64,000 nucleotides of DNA from Parvibaculum sp963975745 (GTDB lineage: Bacteria > Pseudomonadota > Alphaproteobacteria > Parvibaculales > Parvibaculaceae), in the NCBI RefSeq assembly GCF_963975745.1, contig NZ_CAXBIB010000018.1, positions 1-64,000 on the forward strand, in the 5' to 3' direction. A program made the translations under genes and the position numbers. The notes beneath the pieces were generated by a model. It worked only from the letters and a program-made list of their open reading frames with translations, was not told the DNA's origin and searched no databases. Positions 45,995 to 54,618 of this stretch are shown piece after piece. Position 1 is the first letter of the stretch; the number at the start of each line of letters is the position of its first letter.

Positions 45995-46861
45995 ATGGAC
46001 GGCAGCGCCCACAGCAGCGAAGACGGCAACAGGAACGAGGCGGTCGGCATGATCCGCCGCGACCGGCGCCATGACGACCTGACGCCGATCCCGCGCGCCT
46101 GGTATGCGGACGATCCCGGCCTGACCGCCTTTTTCAACGCCATGTCGATCGCGATAGAGGAACTCGAACATTTCCTGCTGCGCTCGGTGCGCCCCTTCCG
46201 CGACACGGTGAAGGGCACGCCGCTCGAAGCGGCGCTCGACGATTTCCTGTTCCAGGAATCGACCCATTCGCGCGAGCATCGCCGCTACAACCGGCAGATC
46301 GACGAACAGGGCTTTCCGGCCGCCGCCCTGGCCGGGGAGCTGCGCGCAAAGGTGGCGCGCATGGAAGCCCGCCGCACGCCGCTCGAAAACCTGGCGCTGA
46401 CGGCGGCCATCGAACATTTCACCGCGATCCTTGCCCATCAGCTGCTCGACCGGCCCGAACATCTGCGCGCCCATGCCTATCCGCCGCTGGTCCGGCTCTG
46501 GATCTGGCACGGCGCCGAGGAAGTCGAACACAAATCGGTGACCTTCGATCTGCTGGCGCGGCAGGTCTCGGGCGCGCGGCGCTACATGCTGCGCCTGAAG
46601 GCGATCCTGGCCGCGACCTTCCTGCTGCTGCCCTTTCTCTACCGCGTCACCTGGCGCTTCCTGAAGGCCGAGGGGCTGGCCTGGCGGCCGGCAAGCTGGC
46701 GCCTGATGCTGCGCGTGACATTGGTCTATCCGGGTTTCATGCGCCGCATGCTGCGCGACTATCTGCGCTGGTACCGGCCGGGCTTCCATCCCTGGGACCA
46801 GGACGACCGCGCGCTGCTGTTCCGCTGGCGCGACGGCGAGCCGGAACAGGGAATGCGCTGA
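45995..46861 (+). CDS. metal-dependent hydrolase family protein (PF10118-like)
   Basis: 288 residues. The family pattern is clear: an N-terminal PIPRAWYADDPGLTAFFNAMS, EELEHFLLRSVR near residue 55, FLFQESTHSREHRRYN near 85 and the IWHGAEEVEHKSVTFDL block near 170, giving repeated E-x-x-H pairs that suggest a di-metal helical bundle. A hydrophobic stretch near 205-222 may associate with membrane. Family members are called predicted metal-dependent hydrolases; no substrate is known. Followed by a lipoprotein gene after 37 bp. Confidence 0.85.
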   Translation: MDGSAHSSEDGNRNEAVGMIRRDRRHDDLTPIPRAWYADDPGLTAFFNAMSIAIEELEHFLLRSVRPFRDTVKGTPLEAALDDFLFQESTHSREHRRYNRQIDEQGFPAAALAGELRAKVARMEARRTPLENLALTAAIEHFTAILAHQLLDRPEHLRAHAYPPLVRLWIWHGAEEVEHKSVTFDLLARQVSGARRYMLRLKAILAATFLLLPFLYRVTWRFLKAEGLAWRPASWRLMLRVTLVYPGFMRRMLRDYLRWYRPGFHPWDQDDRALLFRWRDGEPEQGMR

Positions 46862-46898
46862 ACGCCGCCTTGCGGCCGCCACCCCGGAGGACCCGAGC

Positions 46899-47444
46899 AT
46901 GCACCTGCCGCCTTTCCGCACTGCCGCACTTGCGGTCCTGCTGCTGCTGCCGGGCTGCTTCACCTCGGACACCGACCTGATCGCAGCCGTCGATGCCGAT
47001 TATCCGGTCGCCGACGGCGCGCGCTTCGCGCTGCACCGGCTGGACGATGACGGCAACCGCGCCGGCGACGCGCCCGATACCGTCACCGTCACCCGCGACG
47101 GCGACTGGTATCTGATGACCACGGGCGCCGACGGCAAGCCCTTCCGTGGACGGATGGACGAGATCGCACCCGGTCTTCATGCGGTGATGGCGCGCGAGGC
47201 GGATGTCGCCGGCCCGGGCGGCCTCTATGTGCTGCTCGAACGCGCCGGCGCCGACTGGAAGCGCTGGAGCATGATCTGCCCCGACTTTGTGGCGCTGGCG
47301 GAGGCGCGCGGTGTTGCGCTGACGGAATTCGGCGTCACGGTCGCAAACAGCGATTGCATGGTGACGGATTTCGCGAGTTTGAAGAAGGCGCTGATGTTTG
47401 CCCATGCGTTCGGCAAGCCGGATGCGGTTTATGTCGCGGAGTGA
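46899..47444 (+). CDS. putative lipoprotein, function unknown
   Basis: 181 residues. A signal peptide with lipobox LLPGC at residues 16-20 predicts lipidation at Cys20. The mature part is mostly beta, with RDGDWYLMTTGADGKPFRGR near 66 and two further cysteines (Cys127 and Cys150 regions). I recognise no family. Probably transcribed with the preceding gene. It is followed by a large palindromic repeat. Confidence 0.7.
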   Translation: MHLPPFRTAALAVLLLLPGCFTSDTDLIAAVDADYPVADGARFALHRLDDDGNRAGDAPDTVTVTRDGDWYLMTTGADGKPFRGRMDEIAPGLHAVMAREADVAGPGGLYVLLERAGADWKRWSMICPDFVALAEARGVALTEFGVTVANSDCMVTDFASLKKALMFAHAFGKPDAVYVAE

Positions 47445-47464
47445 GGGGCAAACGAGAGTCTGTC

Positions 47465-47572
47465 CCCCTCACCCTTCCCACCGACGCGGCTGACGCCGCA
47501 TCGGCGGGCCCCTTCCCTCTCCCCAACGGGGAGAGGGAGGGAGCGGGCGTCAGCCCGCGGAAGGGTGAGGGG
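47465..47572. repeat. 108-bp palindromic intergenic repeat
   Basis: Outer arms CCCCTCACCCTTCC (47465-47478) and GGAAGGGTGAGGGG (47559-47572), inner arms GGCTGACGCC (47488-47497) and GGCGTCAGCC (47546-47555), and a central hairpin CCCTCTCCCC-aa-CGGGGAGAGGG. The nested perfect arms fit a REP- or RIME-type extragenic element common in rhizobial relatives. Lies between convergent genes. Confidence 0.8.
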
Positions 47573-47580
47573 CCCTCAGC

Positions 47581-47608
47581 AAAAAGGCCGCCCGGTGAGG
47601 CGGCCTTT
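47581..47608 (-). terminator. intrinsic terminator after sdhB
   Basis: Perfect 10-bp stem AAAGGCCGCC / GGCGGCCTTT with a six-base loop; on the minus strand it continues into TTTTT. It ends the sdh operon, 24 bp after the sdhB stop. It may also work on the + strand. Confidence 0.85.
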
Positions 47609-47631
47609 GATATTTCGTCCGTGAGCTGAAA

Positions 47632-48411
47632 TCAGACCTGCCGCTCGACCATCATCTTCTTGATCTCGGCGATGGCCTTGGCGGGGTTGAGGCCCTTGGG
47701 GCAGGCCCGGGTGCAGTTCATGATCGTGTGGCAGCGATAGAGGCGGAACGGGTCTTCGAGCGCATCGAGGCGTTCGCCGGTCGCCTCGTCGCGGCTGTCG
47801 ATCAGCCAGCGATAGGCCTGCAGGAGCGCGGCCGGCCCCAGATAGCGGTCGCCGTTCCACCAGTAGGAGGGGCACGAGGTCGAGCAGCAGGCGCAGAGGA
47901 TGCACTCGTAAAGCCCGTCGAGCTTTTCGCGGTCCTCATGCGACTGGCGCCATTCCTTTTCCGGCTCGGCCGATTTCGTCTGCAGCCAGGGCTCGATGAA
48001 GGCGTGCTGGGCATAGAAATTGGTGAGGTCGGGCACGAGGTCCTTGATCACCGGCATATGCGGCAGCGGATAGATCTTGACGTCGCCCTTGCACTCGTCG
48101 ATGCCCTTGGTGCAGGCCAGCGTATTCTCGCCGTCGATATTCATCGCGCAGGACCCGCAAATGCCCTCGCGGCAGGAACGGCGGAAGGTCAGCGTCTGGT
48201 CGGTCTCGTTCTTGATCTTGATCAGCGCGTCGAGAACCATCGGCCCGCACTGGTCGAGATCGACTTCGTAAGTGTCGATGCGCGGATTGGCCTCGTCGTC
48301 GGGCGACCAGCGATAGATGCGGAAACGCTTGACGTTCTTGGCATCCGGCGCGGCCTTGAAGGTCTCGCCTTCGCTCGTCGTGGAATTCTTCGGCAGAGTG
48401 AGTTGAACCAT
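47632..48411 (-). CDS. sdhB: succinate dehydrogenase iron-sulfur subunit
   Basis: Carries three Fe-S centres from the flavin to ubiquinone (complex II). 259 residues. [2Fe-2S] motif SCREGICGSCAMNIDG near residue 78, [4Fe-4S] CILCACCSTSCPSYWW near 172 and [3Fe-4S] CHTIMNCTRACPKGLNPAKAI near 228 (first part). It is last in the operon, and a 172-bp gap with a palindromic repeat separates it from sdhA. Confidence 0.98.
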   Translation of the reverse strand: MVQLTLPKNSTTSEGETFKAAPDAKNVKRFRIYRWSPDDEANPRIDTYEVDLDQCGPMVLDALIKIKNETDQTLTFRRSCREGICGSCAMNIDGENTLACTKGIDECKGDVKIYPLPHMPVIKDLVPDLTNFYAQHAFIEPWLQTKSAEPEKEWRQSHEDREKLDGLYECILCACCSTSCPSYWWNGDRYLGPAALLQAYRWLIDSRDEATGERLDALEDPFRLYRCHTIMNCTRACPKGLNPAKAIAEIKKMMVERQV

Positions 48412-48473
48412 CTTGCTCTTCCTGAACCGGATCGGCTCCCTCGCACGATCCTGTTTTCTTCACTTTCAATCAT

Positions 48474-48564
48474 CGTCATGACCCGCTTTATGCGGGTCAT
48501 CCACGTCTTTGCGGCAAGCTCCGAAAGAAAGACGTGGATGGCCCGGACAAGCCGGGCCATGACG
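48474..48564. repeat. 91-bp palindromic repeat inside the sdh operon
   Basis: Three nested dyads: CGTCATGACCCG...CGGGCCATGACG-type outer ends, GACCCG-ctttat-GCGGGTC, ATCCACGTCTTT / AAAGACGTGGAT, and GGCCCGG-acaa-GCCGGGCC. The sequence type is widespread in rhizobial genomes, where it is often mis-called as a short protein. Here it lies between sdhA and sdhB on the transcribed strand and could affect the relative amount of sdhB mRNA. Confidence 0.8.
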
Positions 48565-48583
48565 GATATGGGTTAATCTGTAC

Positions 48584-50374
48584 TCAATACACTCTGGCCT
48601 TCGGCTTGATGTATTCGATGTCGTTGGAGAGCGTCCAGGCATGGACCGGGCGATAGTCGAGCGCGGGGCTGCCGTTCTCGTCGACCCAGCACAGCGTGTG
48701 CTTCATCCAGTTCTCGTCGTTGCGCTCGGGGAAATCCTCGCGCGCATGGGCGCCGCGGCTTTCCTCGCGATTGACCGCGCCCTCGACGGTGGCGATCGCC
48801 TGCACGATCAGATTGTCGAATTCGAGCGTCTCGATCAGATCGGAATTCCAGATCAGCGAACGGTCGGTGACCTTGAGATCGCCCATCGCCGCATGCACAT
48901 CGGCGACGCGCTTCTTGCCCGACATCAGCGTCTCGCCGGTGCGGAAGACGGCGACGTCCTCCTGCATGGCGCGCTGCATGGTGAGGCGGAGTTCGGCGGT
49001 CGGCGTCGTGCCCTTGGCATTGCGGAAACGGTCGAGACGCGCCAGCGCATGGTCGCCGGTCTCCCTGGCCATTTCCGGCTGGCGCTGGCCCGGCGTCACC
49101 AGTTCGGCGGCGCGAAGCCCCGCGGCGCGGCCGAAGACCACGAGGTCGATCAGCGAATTGGAGCCGAGACGGTTGGCGCCATGCACCGAGACGCAGGCCG
49201 CCTCGCCGATCGCCATCAGGCCCGGCACCACCGTGTCGGGATCGCCGTTCTTCAGCGTCAGCACCTCGCCGTGGAAATTGGTCGGGATGCCGCCCATGTT
49301 GTAATGGACCGTCGGCAGCACCGGGATCGGCTCCTTCGTGACATCGACGCCGGCGAAGATGCGCGCCGATTCAGAAATGCCGGGCAGGCGCTCGTGAAGG
49401 ATCGCCGGGTCGAGATGATCGAGATGCAGATGGATGTGATCCTTCTGCGCGCCGACGCCGCGGCCTTCGCGAATCTCGACCGTCATCGAACGCGAGACGA
49501 CGTCGCGCGAGGCCAGATCCTTGGCCGAGGGCGCATAGCGTTCCATGAAACGCTCGCCTTCGGAATTGGTGAGATAGCCGCCCTCGCCGCGCGCACCTTC
49601 GGTGATCAGGCAGCCGGCGCCATAGATGCCGGTCGGGTGGAACTGCACGAATTCCATGTCCTGCAAGGGCAGGCCGGCGCGCAGCACCATCGCATTGCCG
49701 TCGCCGGTGCAGGTATGGGCCGAGGTCGCCGAAAAGTAAGCGCGGCCATAGCCGCCGGTCGCCAGGATGACGAGGGAAGCGCGGAAGCGGTGAACCTCGC
49801 CGGTCGCCATGTCGAGCGCGACGACGCCGCGGCACTGGCCTTCCGCATCCATGATCAGGTCGATGGCGAAATATTCGATATAGAACTGCGCCTTGTGGCG
49901 CACCGACTGACCGTAAAGCGTGTGCAGCATGGCGTGACCGGTGCGGTCGGCCGCCGCGCAGGTGCGCTGGGCGATGCCTTCGCCGAAATTGGTGGTCATG
50001 CCGCCAAAGGGGCGCTGATAGATCTTGCCTTCCTCGGTGCGGGAGAAAGGTACGCCGAAATGTTCGAGCTCGTAGACCGCTTCCGGCGCCTGCCGGCAGA
50101 GATATTCGATGGCGTCCTGGTCGCCGAGCCAGTCGGAGCCCTTGACCGTGTCGTACATGTGCCAGCGCCAGTCGTCCGGGCCCATATTGCCGAGCGAGGC
50201 GGAAATGCCGCCCTGCGCCGCCACCGTGTGGCTGCGGGTCGGGAAGACCTTGGTGATGTTGGCGGTGCGCAAGCCCTTTTCGACGCAACCCAGCGTCGCG
50301 CGCAGTCCCGCGCCGCCGGCGCCGACGACGACGACATCGAAAGTGTGATCGGTGAATGTGTAGCTCGACGTCAT
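48584..50374 (-). CDS. sdhA: succinate dehydrogenase flavoprotein subunit
   Basis: Catalytic subunit of complex II, oxidising succinate to fumarate with covalently bound FAD. 596 residues. FAD-binding VVVGAGGAGLRATLG near residue 14, the flavin-linked histidine in TRSHTVAAQGGISASLGN near 48, and catalytic HPTGIYGAGCLITEGARGEGG near 245 (first part). It is between sdhD (26 bp) and sdhB. Confidence 0.98.
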   Translation of the reverse strand: MTSSYTFTDHTFDVVVVGAGGAGLRATLGCVEKGLRTANITKVFPTRSHTVAAQGGISASLGNMGPDDWRWHMYDTVKGSDWLGDQDAIEYLCRQAPEAVYELEHFGVPFSRTEEGKIYQRPFGGMTTNFGEGIAQRTCAAADRTGHAMLHTLYGQSVRHKAQFYIEYFAIDLIMDAEGQCRGVVALDMATGEVHRFRASLVILATGGYGRAYFSATSAHTCTGDGNAMVLRAGLPLQDMEFVQFHPTGIYGAGCLITEGARGEGGYLTNSEGERFMERYAPSAKDLASRDVVSRSMTVEIREGRGVGAQKDHIHLHLDHLDPAILHERLPGISESARIFAGVDVTKEPIPVLPTVHYNMGGIPTNFHGEVLTLKNGDPDTVVPGLMAIGEAACVSVHGANRLGSNSLIDLVVFGRAAGLRAAELVTPGQRQPEMARETGDHALARLDRFRNAKGTTPTAELRLTMQRAMQEDVAVFRTGETLMSGKKRVADVHAAMGDLKVTDRSLIWNSDLIETLEFDNLIVQAIATVEGAVNREESRGAHAREDFPERNDENWMKHTLCWVDENGSPALDYRPVHAWTLSNDIEYIKPKARVY

Positions 50375-50400
50375 GGAAGGCTCTTTCGACGCAGGAGAGA

Positions 50401-50784
50401 TCAGGAACCGAAACCGATTTTCAGGGCCGCATAGACACAGGCGATGCCGATGGCGGCCGAGAAGAAGATGTTGAGCAGCAAGGACAGCGTCCGGATGCCT
50501 TCGCCATGCACGTAATCCTCGATGATGACCTGCATGCCGAGGCGCATGTGCCAGACGCCCGACAGGATCAGCGCCAGCAGCGCGATCACAGCCAGCGGAT
50601 GACCGAGATAAGTCTTCACCGTCAGATAGTCGGCGCCCGACAGCGCGACCAGCGCGGCGATCAGGAAAAGCGCCAGCGGCACATTGGCCGCCGCCGTGAC
50701 GCGCTGCAGCCAGAAATGGCGGGAACCGGATCTGGCCGAGCCGAGGCCGCGGACGCGGCTCAAAGGTGTGCGCATGTCGGCCAT
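50401..50784 (-). CDS. sdhD: succinate dehydrogenase membrane anchor subunit
   Basis: 127 residues with three transmembrane helices (about 33-53, 62-82 and 98-120). Haem and quinone-side residues typical of SdhD are present: HFWLQRVTAAANVPL near residue 23 and WHMRLGMQVIIEDYVHG near 76. The ATG at 50784 overlaps the sdhC stop by one base. Confidence 0.93.
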   Translation of the reverse strand: MADMRTPLSRVRGLGSARSGSRHFWLQRVTAAANVPLALFLIAALVALSGADYLTVKTYLGHPLAVIALLALILSGVWHMRLGMQVIIEDYVHGEGIRTLSLLLNIFFSAAIGIACVYAALKIGFGS

Positions 50785-51188
50785 CAGAGCGCTCCCATCA
50801 TGCTGTAGCCGGCGATCCAGACCAGCAGCGTCAGCACCACCGAGCCGATGACGGTGCCCCAGGCCATGCGGTTGGCGGTGGCGATCTCGAAGCCCTTGCC
50901 GAAATCCCAGATGAAATGACGGATGCCGCCCAGCATGTGATGGATCAGCGCCCAGGTGTAGCCGAAGAGAATGAAGCGACCGAACCAGGAGCCGATGAAG
51001 CCTTCGAAGACCGCATAGGCCTCGGGGCCCGAGGCCAGCGCGATCAGCCACCAGGCCAGAAGCAGCGTACCGGCATAGAGCCCGGCGCCGGTGATGCGGT
51101 GGACGATCGACATGACCATGGTCACGGTCAGGCGGTAGATCTGCAGATGCGGGGAAAGCGGCCTTGCGGCCTGTCGCGATTCAGACAT
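50784..51188 (-). CDS. sdhC: succinate dehydrogenase cytochrome b556 subunit
   Basis: 134 residues with three transmembrane helices. The signature RPLSPHLQIYRLTVTMVMSIVHRITG (first part at residue 8) contains the quinone-site serine and arginine, and the haem ligand lies in HHMLGGIRHFIWD near residue 90. First gene of sdhCDAB. Confidence 0.95.
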   Translation of the reverse strand: MSESRQAARPLSPHLQIYRLTVTMVMSIVHRITGAGLYAGTLLLAWWLIALASGPEAYAVFEGFIGSWFGRFILFGYTWALIHHMLGGIRHFIWDFGKGFEIATANRMAWGTVIGSVVLTLLVWIAGYSMMGAL

Positions 51189-51470
51189 TCGTGTTTTCCC
51201 AAAGGACGCGGGGTCGGACCGGGCGGGGAGAGGCGGCGAAGCCCCTGTCGAGACTGTTGTTTATCGCGCGGCGGCGCCCAAGGCAAATCCCGGGACGGCC
51301 GCCGCAAACCGGCTCTGTGCAAGCGGATTTGCGCAGAACCGGTCATGAAATGGCGCTTGAAAACGCTACGGCAAGCCCGGCGGCGCAAATCACCTTGCGC
51401 CGGACGCAGGCAGGCAGGCGGCGCGCGATCGGGCAGATTGCCGTCACCCCCAACCAGCCGGAGCCTGCCG

Positions 51471-51914
51471 ATGACCGCCCTGCCCCATGGCGAAAGCCCC
51501 GAAGCCCGTGTGACCCGCGTGCTGAGCGAACAGCCCTTTTCGATGCTGCTGGGGGCGCGGGCCGGCCGGATCGCCCGCGGCCATGCCGAACTGATCGTCG
51601 AGAACCGGCCCGACCTGACCCAGAACAACGGCTTCATGCATGGCGGGGTGATCGGCTATCTGGCCGACAATGCGGCCGGCTGCGCCGCCTCGACCATGCT
51701 GCCCGAAGGCGCGGCAGGCCTGGTGACCGCCGAATACAAGCTCAATCTGCTGCGCCCGGCCACCGGCGCCCGCGCCGTGGCGCGCGGCGAAGTGGTGAAG
51801 GCCGGGCGCCGGCAATGCGTCGCCGAGACGCGGGTCTGGTGCGTGACGGGTGGCGAGGAAAAGCTGGTCGCCATCGCGCTGGCGACGCTTGCCTACATAT
51901 ATCCGGAAGACTGA
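51471..51914 (+). CDS. PaaI-family hotdog thioesterase
   Basis: 147 residues with a single hotdog domain. The family motif NNGFMHGGVIGYLADNAAG near residue 45 holds the catalytic asparagine, histidine/glycine and aspartate region; AEYKLNLLRPA near 81 is the central strand. PaaI-type enzymes hydrolyse aromatic or medium-chain acyl-CoA. Start ATG 51471 with GGAG eight bases before; the frame is open upstream but antisense to sdhC and sdhD. Confidence 0.88.
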   Translation: MTALPHGESPEARVTRVLSEQPFSMLLGARAGRIARGHAELIVENRPDLTQNNGFMHGGVIGYLADNAAGCAASTMLPEGAAGLVTAEYKLNLLRPATGARAVARGEVVKAGRRQCVAETRVWCVTGGEEKLVAIALATLAYIYPED

Positions 51915-51924
51915 GGCCGGCCCT

Positions 51925-52509
51925 TCAGGCGGCGAACCCGCCGAAATCCGGCTTCGGCACGCCCCAGCCGATATCGAGCCAGTGCCAGACGGTCGAATGT
52001 TCGACACGGCGGACCGCCGGCAGGCCGGTATCGGGCGCATCGAAATCGACATAGACCATGATCTGGTCGGGCACGGTGCCGCTCTTTGCGATCGGCAGGA
52101 TCGTGTATTCCCAGCTCATGCGGCCTCCGCCGGCGGTCGCCGCCGGCGTCGATTGCCAGAGCCCGCAGGGCCGGTCGAGACAGGCGATGACGCTGTCATA
52201 GGCGAGACGGGCAATCGCCGGATCGACCAGCGTCAGATAGTCGAGGCCGGTGAGGTCCTGACCGAAGAAATCGAAAAAGCCCGAACCGACAAGCCGGAAC
52301 GGCAGGGCGGGCTTGTCGCGGCCGGGTTCGATGATGGCGAAACGGCGGGCGAAACGGGCGATGCGCTTCAGTTCGATGGCGCGGCGCGTGGGAATGGCGA
52401 GGCCGTCACGCGCGGCTTCCCAGGCTTCCTCGAAGGCAAGGCTGTCGGCCGAGCGCTGTCCGGTTCCGTGAGATGGCGATGGATAGGCGCTGCCGGGCGA
52501 CACTAACAT
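51925..52509 (-). CDS. PAS domain-containing protein (PAS_5 type)
   Basis: 194 residues. A single PAS-like domain of the alphaproteobacterial PAS_5 family: LPFRLVGSGFFDFFGQDLTGLDYL near residue 88 (first part) and the preceding helix RAIELKRIARFARRFAIIE. No output domain is present. Proteins of this type are of unknown function. Convergent with the thioesterase, ten bases between stops. Confidence 0.8.
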   Translation of the reverse strand: MLVSPGSAYPSPSHGTGQRSADSLAFEEAWEAARDGLAIPTRRAIELKRIARFARRFAIIEPGRDKPALPFRLVGSGFFDFFGQDLTGLDYLTLVDPAIARLAYDSVIACLDRPCGLWQSTPAATAGGGRMSWEYTILPIAKSGTVPDQIMVYVDFDAPDTGLPAVRRVEHSTVWHWLDIGWGVPKPDFGGFAA

Positions 52510-52573
52510 GATGGCTCCGCTGGAAGAGCTTCAATCTAGCGGGGGCCCGTAAACGAAACATGAAAACCGCCCC

Positions 52574-53623
52574 TCAGCGGCGCGGCATCAGCACCCAGCA
52601 GTCGAGATCGAGAATGACGCCGTCCTCATAGCCCTTGTCCTTCGCGCCCGGAAAATCGGCGCAAGTCCGGTCTTTCGTCGCGATGGTGCGGATGCGCAGC
52701 GCGCCGATGTCCTCGCGCCCGGCCAGCGTCGATTTCGCCAGCACTTCCGACCAGGCAAAGACCGTGTCGCCGGCAAAGCAGGGCGCGACATGGCGCCCGG
52801 CATTGATGGCAGCGACGAGAACCGCATTGCCGAGCCCGTTGAAGGACAGCGAACGGGCCAGCGAAATGACATGGCCGCCATAGATCAGGCGGCGGCCGAA
52901 GCGGCCCTTGCCTTCCGTGAACTGATTGAAATGCACCTTGGCCGTGTTCTGGTAGAGGCGCGTCGCCATCATGTGTTCGGCTTCCTCGATGGTGACGCCG
53001 TCGACATGGTCGATCTTCTCACCGACCTCGTAATCGTCCCAGAGATGCGGGCTGCCGGACGCAACCGTGTCGAAGCCCTTGAAGGAAATCCTTGCCGGCG
53101 CCACGAGATGCGACGGATCGACGATCGCCGGCAGATGCGGCACATCGGCCTCCGGTGCCGGCGCCGCCTTGTCGCGTTTGCGGACCATCACCCAGCGCAC
53201 ATAATCGATGACGGTTTCGCCGCGCTGGTTGCGCCCCGTCGAACGCACATAGACGGTGCCGGTCTCGCCGTTGGAATTCTCCTTCAGGCCGATCACCTTC
53301 GATTCGGTCGAAAGCGTGTCGCCCGGAAAGACCGGCTTCAGGAACTTGCAATCGGCATAGCCGAGATTGGCGACCGCATTGAGCGAGATGTCGGGCACGG
53401 TCTTGCCGAAGACGATGTGGAAGGCGAGGAGATCGTCGATGGGCGCGGTCGCATAGCCGGCCTTGCGCGCGACTTCCGCCGAGGATTGCAACGCAAAGCG
53501 CGAACCGAACAATGCCTGGTAGAGCGCCGTGTCGCCCTCGCTCAGCGTGCGCGGCGTCGCATGATGCAGCACCCGCCCGACACGGAAGTCCTCGAAGAAA
53601 TTGCCGGCATTGGTCTTGGTCAT
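52574..53623 (-). CDS. MaoC-family dehydratase, mesaconyl-CoA hydratase-like
   Basis: 349 residues with two MaoC-like hotdog halves. It closely resembles mesaconyl-CoA (beta-methylmalyl-CoA) hydratase: GNFFEDFRVGRVLHHATPRTL at the start (first part), FGKTVPDISLNAVANLGYA near 73, VFPGDTLSTESKVIGLKENSNG near 98 (first part) and the second hydratase site YGGHVISLARSL near residue 249. In the ethylmalonyl-CoA pathway it converts mesaconyl-C1-CoA to beta-methylmalyl-CoA. The CoA ester lyase gene just upstream (six bases) supports this assignment, though such pairs also occur without the full pathway. Confidence 0.82.
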   Translation of the reverse strand: MTKTNAGNFFEDFRVGRVLHHATPRTLSEGDTALYQALFGSRFALQSSAEVARKAGYATAPIDDLLAFHIVFGKTVPDISLNAVANLGYADCKFLKPVFPGDTLSTESKVIGLKENSNGETGTVYVRSTGRNQRGETVIDYVRWVMVRKRDKAAPAPEADVPHLPAIVDPSHLVAPARISFKGFDTVASGSPHLWDDYEVGEKIDHVDGVTIEEAEHMMATRLYQNTAKVHFNQFTEGKGRFGRRLIYGGHVISLARSLSFNGLGNAVLVAAINAGRHVAPCFAGDTVFAWSEVLAKSTLAGREDIGALRIRTIATKDRTCADFPGAKDKGYEDGVILDLDCWVLMPRR

Positions 53624-53629
53624 CTGTGC

Positions 53630-54529
53630 TTATCCCTGGGCGGCTTCAAGTTCGGCGATCGCATCGGCGATGGCGACCGTGCGCTTCGCGATCTCGGCGT
53701 GCAGGATCTCGACCATGCGGCCCTCGACCTTGAGGACGCCCTTGCCGCGGTTCTCCGGCTGTTCGAAGGCTTCGATGGTCAGCCGCGCGAAGGCAACGGT
53801 TTCCGGATCGGGCGAGAAGATCGTGTTGCAGGGGCCGACCTGGGAGGGATGGATCAGCGTCTTGCCATCGAAGCCCATGTCGCGGCCCTGTTCGCAGATC
53901 GCGGCAAAGCCCGCCTCGTCCTTGATGTCGTTATAGACGCCGTCGAGAATGACGAGGCCATAGGCCCGCGCCGCGATCAGCGCGAGGCCGAGCGAGGCCA
54001 GCATCGGTGTGCGCTCGGGCGTGTGGGCGGCGCGCAGTTCCTTGGCGATGTCGTTGGTGCCCATGACCCAGACCGACATGCGGCTGCCCGGCTCGCGCGC
54101 CTTCTGCGCGATCTGCTGGATGTTGAGAAGCGCCAGCGGCGTCTCGATCATGCACCAGAGCTGCAGGCCGGGCTTCGCGCCGGCATCCGACAGCGCTTCT
54201 TCGGCGCGCTCGACATCGGCGGCGGAATTGATCTTCGGCACCAGGATCGCATCCGGCGCCGCGGCAACGGCGGCCGCAATGTCGGCCTTGCCCCAGGGCG
54301 TGTCGAGCCCGTTGACGCGGATCGCGATTTCGCGCTTGCCGTAACCGCCCTGACGGACGGCGGCACAGACCTGGGTCCGTGCTTCCTCCTTGGCCTCCGG
54401 CGCAACCGCGTCTTCGAGATCGAGGATCAGCGCATCGGCCGGCAGCGCGCGGGCCTTTTCGAGCGCGCGGGCATTCGATCCCGGCATGTAGAGCACGCTG
54501 CGGCGCGGACGGGCGGGAAGAGCGGTCAT
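53630..54529 (-). CDS. CitE-like CoA ester lyase / malyl-CoA thioesterase
   Basis: 299-residue HpcH/HpaI-CitE TIM barrel. RSVLYMPGSNARALEKAR at the start binds the CoA phosphate, DALILDLEDAVAP near residue 33 and the metal-binding glutamate in WCMIETPLALLN near 125 follow, then KTLIHPSQVGPCN near 225. Candidates are malyl-CoA/beta-methylmalyl-CoA lyase or the related malyl-CoA thioesterase (Mcl2); 299 residues does not decide. Coupled with the hydratase gene downstream. Confidence 0.82.
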   Translation of the reverse strand: MTALPARPRRSVLYMPGSNARALEKARALPADALILDLEDAVAPEAKEEARTQVCAAVRQGGYGKREIAIRVNGLDTPWGKADIAAAVAAAPDAILVPKINSAADVERAEEALSDAGAKPGLQLWCMIETPLALLNIQQIAQKAREPGSRMSVWVMGTNDIAKELRAAHTPERTPMLASLGLALIAARAYGLVILDGVYNDIKDEAGFAAICEQGRDMGFDGKTLIHPSQVGPCNTIFSPDPETVAFARLTIEAFEQPENRGKGVLKVEGRMVEILHAEIAKRTVAIADAIAELEAAQG

Positions 54530-54618
54530 GAGAGATCTCCGGATCGCGGAAAGGGCCTGGCGAGGCGGACACTATAAAGCGGGGCGGCGGCTGTGAAGCG
54601 GAATCAGCCCGGGCGGGC

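Noticed and set aside
48222..48560. Short protein starting MARLVRAIHVF within the sdh repeat
   Set aside because: This is translation of the palindromic repeat itself, a frequent false gene in rhizobial genomes.
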